5,411 nt of DNA from a candidate division Zixibacteria bacterium RBG_16_43_9 (GTDB taxonomy: Bacteria > Zixibacteria > MSB-5A5 > RBG-16-43-9), in NCBI GenBank assembly GCA_001775355.1, contig MEWM01000056.1, positions 603 to 6,013 on the forward strand, in the 5' to 3' direction. A program made the translations under genes and the position numbers. Every line of letters starts with the position of its first letter. The first letter of the stretch is position 1. This document shows, one piece after another, positions 1-5,411 of this stretch. Below the pieces are notes generated by a model that saw only the letters and a list, made by a program, of their open reading frames with translations, did no database searches and was not told where the DNA came from.

Positions 1-3000
1 CCCTTAGGTTTTCATAGAAAAATTCCTCGTCTTTTCTCTGCACCCGGTCTTTTAAAAAGGCTTTGAGATACTCTCCATATTTTTTTTCTGACAGGGTTTT
101 CTTTTTATACATAAAATTAGTATAAAAAAACCACTCTGCCATCGGAGCCACCCTTACCTCCCCTCCCAACTTCTCGATCTTTTTGACTAAATCATGATTG
201 GAAAACCTGTTTGTTCGGATGTATATCTCCCCGACTACACCGATCAACGGCTTTTTGCTATTGCTTGAAGTTTTGACCTTAGTAAAGACTTGGTGGACAT
301 TTTGCGTGAGCTTCTCCAGATCCCCTTTTTTCTCAATCGCAGAACAGGTTTTGTTCAGACACTCCCAGTAAGCTTTTTCGCTGTCCCCTGGATTTACCTC
401 ATAGGGTCTGGTCTTCCATAAAAGCTTATTCAGAAGGTCAACTGCAACTAAGCCTCTCCAGGCAGTTCGTTTGAAACGATCATCCAGATTCAAAATCTGG
501 TCATAGGAGTCTTTAGAATGAGGAGAACAGATGGGAACATCCCTGTAACCTAACTCATCCAGGATCATTCGCTGGAGATTCTGGTATTGCCCGAACCTGC
601 AGGGACCATCTGCCTGGGGCATAAAGATAATTGAATTTTCCTTATCGAAATCCTGGCTCTGGACTAATTTGACTATGTCTCCTGTGGTCAGAACGCAGGG
701 GTAACACTCCTTGCCGGAAGTGTATTTCCTTCCCAGGACCAGGGTTTTCTCATCTGACTCCGGTATAACCTCAGCTTTCATCCCGCATGCTCTAAAGGCG
801 CTTCTCAAAGCAAAGGCATGCTCAGCCATATAGGGGATGTAGAGAACTTTTTTATTACCATTTGTAAAGATATAAGGCGCTTGCACCGGAGCTTTGCTTT
901 CCTCTTCCCTGTAACCTTTGAGACTGTCCAGGAATGCCTCACAACGGGTTACAATTCCGGCATCAGCCGAATGTTCATCTAATTCTAACTGCAGAAAAGG
1001 TTTTCTGCCGAGGTTAGATTTGAAAAAATGAAGGATAAAAGAATCGGGCCCACATCCGAAATTGGTCACATATACCGGGAAAATGCCTGGAGTGTTCTTG
1101 ATAAATTCGGATGCTGCTAAGATTTTCTGCCCGTATTTCCAGTACATATTCGGCATTACATAATTGTCTAAGGGAGACTTCAAAGGAACGAAATCCAGAG
1201 GCAGAGCAGTACATTTCAATTCTCTTAATTTTTTGGAAAGCTCTAAACTTAAGAAAGGATCACAGGTGTTATAAGGCCTGCCTACCACCACCATTACTTT
1301 CTGCCCCTTTAAATCCTTCAGAATCTCCTCCCCTCTTAAACGGATTCTCCTGTAAAATTCCTCCTGACAAGCCTCTGCATTCTTGAACGCTTTCCTGAGT
1401 TTTAATTTACTGATCTTTAAATCCTGGCATAATTTATCCAGCTCTTTTAGTAAAGCAGTCCTCCCTTTTTGAAAGTGAACCGGCGCAGAAAGGAACTTAG
1501 TACCTCTAACTTTGAAATCATAAGTGGCTTTGAGAATGTATGGAAGGGCTTGAACGTAGGGACAGCAGTAAGTCTCCATACCCGGCTGCTCTTTTTTCAG
1601 ATTAATCAGGCTGGGAAAGAGGATATAATCTACTTTCTTCTCGAAAAGGTTTTGAACGTGTCCGTGAGCCACCTTTATCGGATAACAGGTCTCGGCTAAG
1701 ACCGTTTCAACTCCCTGACGGATAATCCGTTTGTTGGTTTTATCAGACAAAACTGCCTCATACCCTAAGTTCTCAAAAAGAGTTGCCCAGAAGGGGAAGA
1801 ATTCATAGAAGAAAAGAGTCCTGGGAATACCTATCTTACCTTTTTTCTCAACTGGAGCAGTGTATTCCCGATGCAGAGTGAAAAGAATTTTTTCCCTTTC
1901 CTCGAACAGGTCTGGCAATTCCGATTTCTTAGAGCTTTTCTTCTCCAAGTCATATTTTTCACACCTGCTCCCGTAATAAAGCGGCTTCTGGTCTTCCACC
2001 AAAACCTTCTTGATCTCGCAATGATTAGCACAATCCTGACATTCAAAAGTCTCTATTTGGTAATGCTTCTTTGAAAGATCAAACCCTTTGAAATTACTCC
2101 TTTCAGACTCGTTCCTCTCCTGGGCTAAGATAGCCACTCCGATAGCACCAGTAACATCATGATGAGGCGGAACAATTATTTTTTTACCCAAGACCTTTTC
2201 AAAAGCCGCTACCACCCCTTTATTCCAGGCAACCCCTCCTTGAAAGAAGATCTTCTCCCCTATTTTTTTCTTGCCTACTACTTTGTTTAGATAATTATAC
2301 ACGATGGAATAAGCCATCCCGGCAACTAAATCCTTTTTAGGAACTCCTGCTTGCTGATGGGCATTCAAATCGGATTCCATAAAGACGGTGCATCTTTCCC
2401 CGCAGTTGACTGGAGAATCTGCCTTTAGAGCCAATTCTCCAAACTCCTCTTCGATGTTTATGTTTAACTTCTCTGCCTGCTCCTGCAAAAATGAGCCAGT
2501 TCCTGCAGCACAAACCTTATTCATCTCAAAATCGACGATAATTCCGTTATCCAGACTTATATATTTGGAATCCTGTCCCCCAATTTCAAAGATAGTATCA
2601 ACTGAAGGGTCAAATTCAATAGCCGCTCTTGCCTGGGCTGTAATCTCGTTATAGACGATGTCTGCACCCACGAAATCACCGGTCAGGTATCTCCCTGAAC
2701 CGGTTGTCCCCACACCTAAGATTTTTACTTTATGTCCAACCTCATTCCCGACCTCTTCCAATCCTTTTCTCACCGCTTCAATCGGTCTTCCTTCAGTCAT
2801 CAGATACCTTCTGGAAAGCACCTTCTTGTTTTCGTCGATGACCACTACGTTGGTGGATAATGAGCCTACATCTATGCCTAAGTAAGCTGGTATTTCTTTA
2901 CCCTCTGGAACCTCAAAGCCCTGAGTGAGTGAATAACATTTAGTCTCAGGATTATTGAAATAAAGTTTTTCTTTTCCTTTTTGAATCTTAGGAGTAGAGA

Positions 3001-3895
3001 GGTATGACTTGAGGTAAGCTAAACCTTTAAAACCGTTTGTTTCTGTTTTATCTTCTAAAATATTCAGAGCCGCACCTATTGCACCCATCTCCGCATGAAA
3101 TTCGGGGATGACCAGCTCGCCTTCGGCGAGTTCAAATACATCCTGAAAAGCTTTTACCATCCCGGCGTTGGCTGCTACACCACCCTGGAACGAGACCTTC
3201 TTTTTTAGTTTTTTACCCTGTGCAATGCTTGATTTGAAATTCCTCGCCATAGCATAACACAACCCTGCAACTATGTCATAATCAGGGGTAGCTATCTGCT
3301 GAAGATGAATCATATCAGATTTGGCAAAGACACTGCATCTTCCGGCTATTCTGGGCGGATTTTTTGACTTTAAGGCTAACTGTCCAAACTCACTTTCTAT
3401 GTTTATCTTGAGTCTCTTAGCCTGCTGGTCTAAAAATGAGCCAGTTCCAGCCGCGCAAAGGGTATTCATTGAGAAATCTTCTAAAAGCAGAGACCCGGTC
3501 TTGCTGTCTTCTTTGAGTAAAAGGAGCTTGGAGTCCTCCCCTCCCATTTCGATAATTGTTCTTACTTCTGGATGAAGTAACGAAGTGGCTTTGACCTGGG
3601 AGATAACTTCATTAATAAATCTGCCCCCTAAAAGTTCTGCAGCCAGCTTCCCCCCTGTTCCGGTAGTTGCAATCCCCGTTACTTCCTTTGGGTCGAAATT
3701 TTGTCCTATGGATCCAAAATCGGAAAATAATTTTTGTAGTTCAGCTAAAAGGACCTTGAATGGCTGCCCCTCGCTCCGGGTGTAGGAATGATAAATGATT
3801 TGTTTTGAATTGCCCTCACGTCCTTCTGGGGACAGAAGGACAATCTTAACTGAAACCGAGCCTACATCTATCCCTAAATAAAGTTCTCTACCCAT
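1..3895 (-). CDS. Giant 2-hydroxyacyl-CoA dehydratase activase-related protein: tandem BadF/BcrA ATPases + DUF2229 + HgdB-like region (3' end beyond window)
   Basis: The frame is open for 1298 codons from ATG 3895 to the left edge, so the C-terminus is missing. An in-frame TGA lies 13 codons upstream with no ATG, GTG or TTG between, which fixes the start; the ribosome binding site (GAAGAAAAG touching the ATG) is weak. Residues 4-275 and 337-590 are two ASKHA ATPase modules. Each has a phosphate loop GIDVGS (D10, D342), a second loop EMGGEDSK (D121) or EIGGQDSK (D442), a CAAGTGSFL cysteine (C147, C462), an R-C-[ST]-V-F cysteine (C187, C502) and an FQGGVA adenosine loop (238-239, 553-554). Next come a Cys-rich stretch (C619, C622, C626, C645), a DUF2229-type region from about 688 (GIPR, then PFW; C737, C777-C778, GRPYN, C878), and an HgdB-like C-terminal part (NFGCGPDSF with C948; C1064-x2-C1067; GPCRFGQ with C1099; GEIYIR at 1222-1227). 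Known family role: ATP hydrolysis drives a very low-potential electron from the activase [4Fe-4S] cluster to a cysteine-liganded reductase cluster. Fusions of this kind, about 1,400 residues long, occur in many anaerobes with unknown substrate, so roughly 100-150 residues are probably missing. Inference: a cytoplasmic, oxygen-sensitive, ATP-dependent reductase. No acyl-CoA partner genes are visible, so a dehydratase role is not supported here. Confidence 0.93.
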   Translation of the reverse strand, partial: MGRELYLGIDVGSVSVKIVLLSPEGREGNSKQIIYHSYTRSEGQPFKVLLAELQKLFSDFGSIGQNFDPKEVTGIATTGTGGKLAAELLGGRFINEVISQVKATSLLHPEVRTIIEMGGEDSKLLLLKEDSKTGSLLLEDFSMNTLCAAGTGSFLDQQAKRLKINIESEFGQLALKSKNPPRIAGRCSVFAKSDMIHLQQIATPDYDIVAGLCYAMARNFKSSIAQGKKLKKKVSFQGGVAANAGMVKAFQDVFELAEGELVIPEFHAEMGAIGAALNILEDKTETNGFKGLAYLKSYLSTPKIQKGKEKLYFNNPETKCYSLTQGFEVPEGKEIPAYLGIDVGSLSTNVVVIDENKKVLSRRYLMTEGRPIEAVRKGLEEVGNEVGHKVKILGVGTTGSGRYLTGDFVGADIVYNEITAQARAAIEFDPSVDTIFEIGGQDSKYISLDNGIIVDFEMNKVCAAGTGSFLQEQAEKLNINIEEEFGELALKADSPVNCGERCTVFMESDLNAHQQAGVPKKDLVAGMAYSIVYNYLNKVVGKKKIGEKIFFQGGVAWNKGVVAAFEKVLGKKIIVPPHHDVTGAIGVAILAQERNESERSNFKGFDLSKKHYQIETFECQDCANHCEIKKVLVEDQKPLYYGSRCEKYDLEKKSSKKSELPDLFEEREKILFTLHREYTAPVEKKGKIGIPRTLFFYEFFPFWATLFENLGYEAVLSDKTNKRIIRQGVETVLAETCYPIKVAHGHVQNLFEKKVDYILFPSLINLKKEQPGMETYCCPYVQALPYILKATYDFKVRGTKFLSAPVHFQKGRTALLKELDKLCQDLKISKLKLRKAFKNAEACQEEFYRRIRLRGEEILKDLKGQKVMVVVGRPYNTCDPFLSLELSKKLRELKCTALPLDFVPLKSPLDNYVMPNMYWKYGQKILAASEFIKNTPGIFPVYVTNFGCGPDSFILHFFKSNLGRKPFLQLELDEHSADAGIVTRCEAFLDSLKGYREEESKAPVQAPYIFTNGNKKVLYIPYMAEHAFALRSAFRACGMKAEVIPESDEKTLVLGRKYTSGKECYPCVLTTGDIVKLVQSQDFDKENSIIFMPQADGPCRFGQYQNLQRMILDELGYRDVPICSPHSKDSYDQILNLDDRFKRTAWRGLVAVDLLNKLLWKTRPYEVNPGDSEKAYWECLNKTCSAIEKKGDLEKLTQNVHQVFTKVKTSSNSKKPLIGVVGEIYIRTNRFSNHDLVKKIEKLGGEVRVAPMAEWFFYTNFMYKKKTLSEKKYGEYLKAFLKDRVQRKDEEFFYENLR

Positions 3896-3958
3896 CTTTT
3901 CTTCAGTGGACTTTTCAAATTTAACCCGGTGTCACCCTTAGCTGCAAAAAATCAAACT

Positions 3959-3987
3959 ATTATACGACTATATAACCTTTTTGTAAA
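3959..3987 (-). promoter_or_regulatory. Sigma-70/sigma-A-type promoter of the activase-reductase gene
   Basis: On the minus strand, TTTACA (3987-3982) is followed by exactly 17 bp and then a perfect TATAAT (3964-3959), matching 11 of 12 consensus bases. Directly behind the -35 lies an A-tract (AAAAAA, plus-strand Ts at 3991-3996) within an AT-rich stretch to about 4010, which could act as an UP element. Transcription would start near 3952, giving a leader of about 57 nt before the ATG at 3895. I see no riboswitch, terminator or attenuator fold in that leader. The signal suggests strong, constitutive-type expression; no operator was recognised. Confidence 0.82.
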
Positions 3988-4011
3988 GTGTTTTTTGATT
4001 ATTTATTGATG

Positions 4012-4039
4012 TGGTGTCAGGACTTACGTCCTGACACCA
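4012..4039. repeat. Perfect palindromic hairpin 1 (12-bp stem, TTAC loop)
   Basis: The left arm TGGTGTCAGGAC (4012-4023) and right arm GTCCTGACACCA (4028-4039) pair perfectly around loop TTAC (4024-4027). No T-run follows on either strand and it sits between divergent genes, so it is not a normal intrinsic terminator. It shares the TGTCAGG/CCTGACA core with the hairpin at 4054-4079. It is most likely a REP-like dispersed palindrome; a protein-binding or RNA role is possible. It begins about 25 bp upstream of the activase promoter's -35 box. Confidence 0.85.
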
Positions 4040-4053
4040 AAGAAATCTATCAG

Positions 4054-4079
4054 GCTGTCAGGTGGTAACACCTGACAGC
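4054..4079. repeat. Perfect palindromic hairpin 2 (11-bp stem, GTAA loop), inverted relative of hairpin 1
   Basis: GCTGTCAGGTG (4054-4064) pairs perfectly with CACCTGACAGC (4069-4079) around loop GTAA (4065-4068). Read on the minus strand, its loop is TTAC, the same as hairpin 1 on the plus strand. The two are therefore oppositely oriented copies of one element, 14 bp apart. The two loop-proximal pairs differ (AC/GT against TG/CA) but stay complementary, and the outer pairs differ in the same way. This head-to-head arrangement resembles paired REP (BIME-type) elements. No T-run follows. Confidence 0.85.
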
Positions 4080-4110
4080 ACATAGCATCCAGAAAAAGAA
4101 AAAAAGATCG

Positions 4111-4146
4111 AACCTCTCCCTTTCCCTCTCCTTGCAAAGGAGAGGG
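4111..4146. repeat. CCCTCTCC-type pyrimidine/purine palindrome
   Basis: CCCTCTCCTT (4124-4133) pairs with AAGGAGAGGG (4137-4146) over a 3-nt GCA loop, a 10-bp perfect stem. A second copy of the left arm (CCTCTCCC at 4113-4120) precedes it, so alternative pairing by slippage is possible. The arms are strictly pyrimidine on one side and purine on the other. CCCTCTCC...GGAGAGGG palindromes are a recurrent intergenic repeat type in several bacterial phyla. No poly-T tail follows directly, so I do not call a terminator. Confidence 0.75.
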
Positions 4147-4169
4147 GATAACTCTTCACCAGCTTTTAT

Positions 4170-4228
4170 TCGTCATCCGTCATCCATCATTCGTCATTTT
4201 CTTATATCTGTCATCTTTCATTTGTCAT
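4170..4228. repeat. Degenerate 7-bp tandem array, consensus YNGTCAT
   Basis: Four contiguous heptamers, TCGTCAT (4170), CCGTCAT (4177), CCATCAT (4184) and TCGTCAT (4191), are followed by a 10-bp interruption. Three more then follow in phase: CTGTCAT (4208), CTTTCAT (4215) and TTGTCAT (4222). The unit length is not a multiple of 3 and neither strand shows a convincing ORF, so this is non-coding. It looks like a decayed minisatellite of the TCGTCAT type. Its two ends differ in divergence: the left block is cleaner. No CRISPR-like spacer structure is present. Confidence 0.8.
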
Positions 4229-4401
4229 TTTTTTAAAGTAGCATTCCTCCAATAAACTATTGGCTTTCTCCTACATTTTTTAATCTATGAACTCATTCCT
4301 TGCGGTAACCCCGCGTTGCCCTCAACCTGGGTAAGCGCTCTAATTTATTTACATCAAGCAGGTTAGCCCTCAAGAAATATTCATGTCATTTTGCCTTTTT
4401 A
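4229..4401. other. Gene-free region upstream of the sigma-54 promoter with small dyads and a direct repeat
   Basis: No gene is seen here. Visible structure: a 6-bp dyad CCAATA-AAC-TATTGG (4249-4263); a small GCGG/CCGC dyad (4302-4314); a split dyad AACCTG (4324-4329) / CAGGTT (4359-4364) with 29 bp between; and an 8-bp direct repeat GCCCTCAA (4318-4325 and 4366-4373), 48 bp apart, bracketing that dyad. The last two lie roughly 55-110 bp before the predicted start site, where sigma-54 activators usually bind. That placement makes them candidate activator sites, but each is short enough to arise by chance. Confidence 0.4.
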
Positions 4402-4417
4402 TGGCACAATTGTTGCA
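4402..4417 (+). promoter_or_regulatory. Sigma-54 (RpoN) -24/-12 promoter of the lipoprotein-like gene
   Basis: TGGCACAATTGTTGCA matches the consensus TGGCACR-N4-TTGCW at every defined position. GG is at 4403-4404 and GC at 4415-4416, with the required 10 bp between them, and a T-rich stretch lies just upstream. Transcription would start near 4428, leaving a leader of about 47 nt before the ATG at 4475. Known biology: such promoters need an AAA+ enhancer-binding activator, so the downstream gene is probably switched on by a specific signal. The best sigma-70 alternative here is poor (TTGCAC with TCTTAA). Confidence 0.85.
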
Positions 4418-4460
4418 CAAAAGATTTCTGAATCATCTTAAAAATTTAACATCGATCTCT

Positions 4461-4466
4461 GGGGGA
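4461..4466 (+). promoter_or_regulatory. Ribosome binding site of the lipoprotein-like gene
   Basis: GGGGGA ends 8 nt before the ATG at 4475 and is the only purine-rich block in the leader. An in-frame TAA at 4469-4471, two codons before the ATG, rules out any longer start. Together these fix the start codon. Confidence 0.6.
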
Positions 4467-4474
4467 CCTAACTA

Positions 4475-5411
4475 ATGAGAAGAAGAGGAGAAAAAAGCCT
4501 TTTAGATAAAATAGTAAGCTGGGCTTTCTGGTGCTTATGCGGGATTATCTTTTTCATAATATTTTTGACTCTGGTCCAGTGCTCCATAAATAAGCCCTCA
4601 GCTCCGAGCTGGAACAGCCGCTATAATCTTCCATTGCTTTTGAAATCTTACGATATGAGAACCCTGGTCGAAAAAATCGACGATCCTGCCATAAGGCTCG
4701 ATTCGCTGGGTAATCCGGGAATATACATTCAAAAAGATATCGATACCATCTGGATAAAGGAAAACTTGGAGCTTTCTCCTTTGTCCGAGGTTTTTAAGGA
4801 TACCATTGGAGAGATACCTTTTACCTCTGTTGACACTCAAAGAACTGACCTCTTTTTATCTGATATCTATCCTGGACCAGGGGGAGTTGTTCCCCCCTTC
4901 AGCTACAGAATAGACGTGAACTTTCCACAGTTGAGCGACCTTCAGCAACTCAGTATCAGAAGAGGAACAGCCCGGCTCAGGGTTGAAAACCATATGGGAG
5001 TGGATTTGGATTCGTTCTCAGTAGAGTTGGTAGACTCGGTTTCCGGTACCACTCTGGCAACTATAATTTTTGAATCCGGTATAAAGAAGGATAGCACCAA
5101 AACAAGAGATTTTGACCTTTCAAATAAATCAGTATCTTCCAAACTCTCCGGGAATAATAAAGGCCATACTCCAGGAGACACCGTATTGACCCTGGCAGAC
5201 AAGTATATCAGTTTCAACCTTTGTTTTCCAGAAACTGTTTTTGCGTATTCAGCCACTGCTAAGATCCCGGCTATTAATATTTCCAAGACTCAAGCAATCG
5301 GACTCCCTACCCAGAATATCATCAACTCAGCCCGGATCAAAAGCGGTAATTTATATCTACAGCTTTATAACCGGACTAATCTTCCAGCCAATCTTACAAT
5401 TCTTTTGCCGG
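4475..5411 (+). CDS. Probable lipoprotein / N-terminally anchored beta-rich envelope protein (3' end beyond window)
   Basis: The frame stays open for 312 codons to the right edge. The N-terminus has a basic start (MRRRGEK), a hydrophobic stretch at about residues 15-35, and a cysteine at 36 in L-V-Q-C-S, which looks like a type II signal peptide with an unusual Q at -1; an uncleaved membrane anchor is the alternative. Two more cysteines (C20, C22) lie inside the hydrophobic stretch. The mature part begins with a Pro/Ser-rich linker (NKPSAPSW) and then about 270 residues of alternating hydrophobic/polar beta-strand pattern. There is a Gly/Pro turn (PGPGG, 133-137), no catalytic motif, and few cysteines (C250). 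A strand pattern at about 167-185 (LRVENHMGVDLDSFSVEL) recurs at 293-311 (LYLQLYNRTNLPANLTILL), suggesting repeated beta-sandwich units that continue past the window. It lies alone on its strand behind a sigma-54 promoter. I recognise no named family with certainty; a surface or periplasmic structural or binding role is inference. Confidence 0.88.
   Translation, partial: MRRRGEKSLLDKIVSWAFWCLCGIIFFIIFLTLVQCSINKPSAPSWNSRYNLPLLLKSYDMRTLVEKIDDPAIRLDSLGNPGIYIQKDIDTIWIKENLELSPLSEVFKDTIGEIPFTSVDTQRTDLFLSDIYPGPGGVVPPFSYRIDVNFPQLSDLQQLSIRRGTARLRVENHMGVDLDSFSVELVDSVSGTTLATIIFESGIKKDSTKTRDFDLSNKSVSSKLSGNNKGHTPGDTVLTLADKYISFNLCFPETVFAYSATAKIPAINISKTQAIGLPTQNIINSARIKSGNLYLQLYNRTNLPANLTILLP

Noticed and set aside
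1014..2074. Short open frames on both strands within 1014-2074
   Set aside because: They overlap the long activase frame, which has conserved motifs throughout. They have no independent start signals or recognisable products.
2388..2885. Plus-strand open frames at 2388-2654 and 2658-2885, resembling the one at 3321-3575
   Set aside because: They lie antisense inside the activase gene. Their similarity to each other (both contain NEPVPAAQ) is simply the reverse strand of the two duplicated CAAGTGSF loops.
3896..3952. Riboswitch or attenuator in the leader of the activase gene
   Set aside because: The predicted leader is only about 57 nt and shows no stable stem or known ligand-binding motif.
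4012..4146. Intrinsic transcription terminators
   Set aside because: The three hairpins lie between divergent genes, and none is followed by a T-run on the relevant strand.
4012..4228. CRISPR array
   Set aside because: The repeats are 7 bp or palindromic pairs without regular unique spacers, and no cas gene is visible.
4413..4441. Sigma-70 promoter for the lipoprotein-like gene (TTGCAC, 17 bp, TCTTAA)
   Set aside because: The -10 box is poor, and the TTGCAC belongs to the much better sigma-54 element.
4598..5286. Minus-strand open frames at 4598-4840 and 4942-5286
   Set aside because: Both are antisense to the lipoprotein-like gene, lack a ribosome binding site and encode low-information proteins. 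The plus frame has a signal sequence, a ribosome binding site and a promoter.

Overview
The window holds two divergently transcribed genes, both cut by the window edges, separated by an intergenic region of about 580 bp that is rich in repeats and promoter signals. The left gene, on the minus strand, starts at 3895 and runs off the left edge (at least 1298 codons). It encodes a very large ATP-dependent iron-sulfur protein of the 2-hydroxyacyl-CoA dehydratase activase / BadF-BadG-BcrA-BcrD superfamily. The right gene, on the plus strand, starts at 4475 and runs off the right edge (at least 312 codons). It encodes a probable surface lipoprotein or membrane-anchored beta-rich protein that I cannot assign to a named function.

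Organism: the large protein belongs to an oxygen-sensitive family typical of strict anaerobes. A lipoprotein-like gene behind a near-perfect sigma-54 promoter, moderately AT-leaning DNA, and an intergenic region full of small palindromes and heptamer repeats suggest an anaerobic diderm bacterium. An uncultured lineage of the FCB/Zixibacteria/WOR-3 kind is my guess; there is no rRNA or other marker here to settle it.

Layout: 1-3895 (minus) is the activase-reductase fusion. It has two tandem ASKHA ATPase modules, a cysteine-rich segment, a DUF2229-type region and a C-terminal HgdB-like cysteine-containing region. At 3959-3987 (minus) there is a strong sigma-70-type promoter with an A-tract behind it. 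At 4012-4079 there are two perfect hairpins, related to each other in inverted orientation with compensatory base changes. At 4111-4146 there is a CCCTCTCC-type palindrome, and at 4170-4228 a degenerate heptamer array. At 4249-4373 there are small dyads and a direct repeat of possible regulatory use. At 4402-4417 (plus) there is a sigma-54 -24/-12 element, followed by a purine-rich ribosome binding site and the lipoprotein-like gene.

The two genes need not act together: one is housekeeping-type and cytoplasmic, the other sigma-54-dependent and envelope-directed, so the region reads as a boundary between two transcription units. The most interesting items are the single-chain four-cysteine pseudo-dimer of the activase fused to its own reductase-like module, the sigma-54 promoter, and the covarying hairpin pair.
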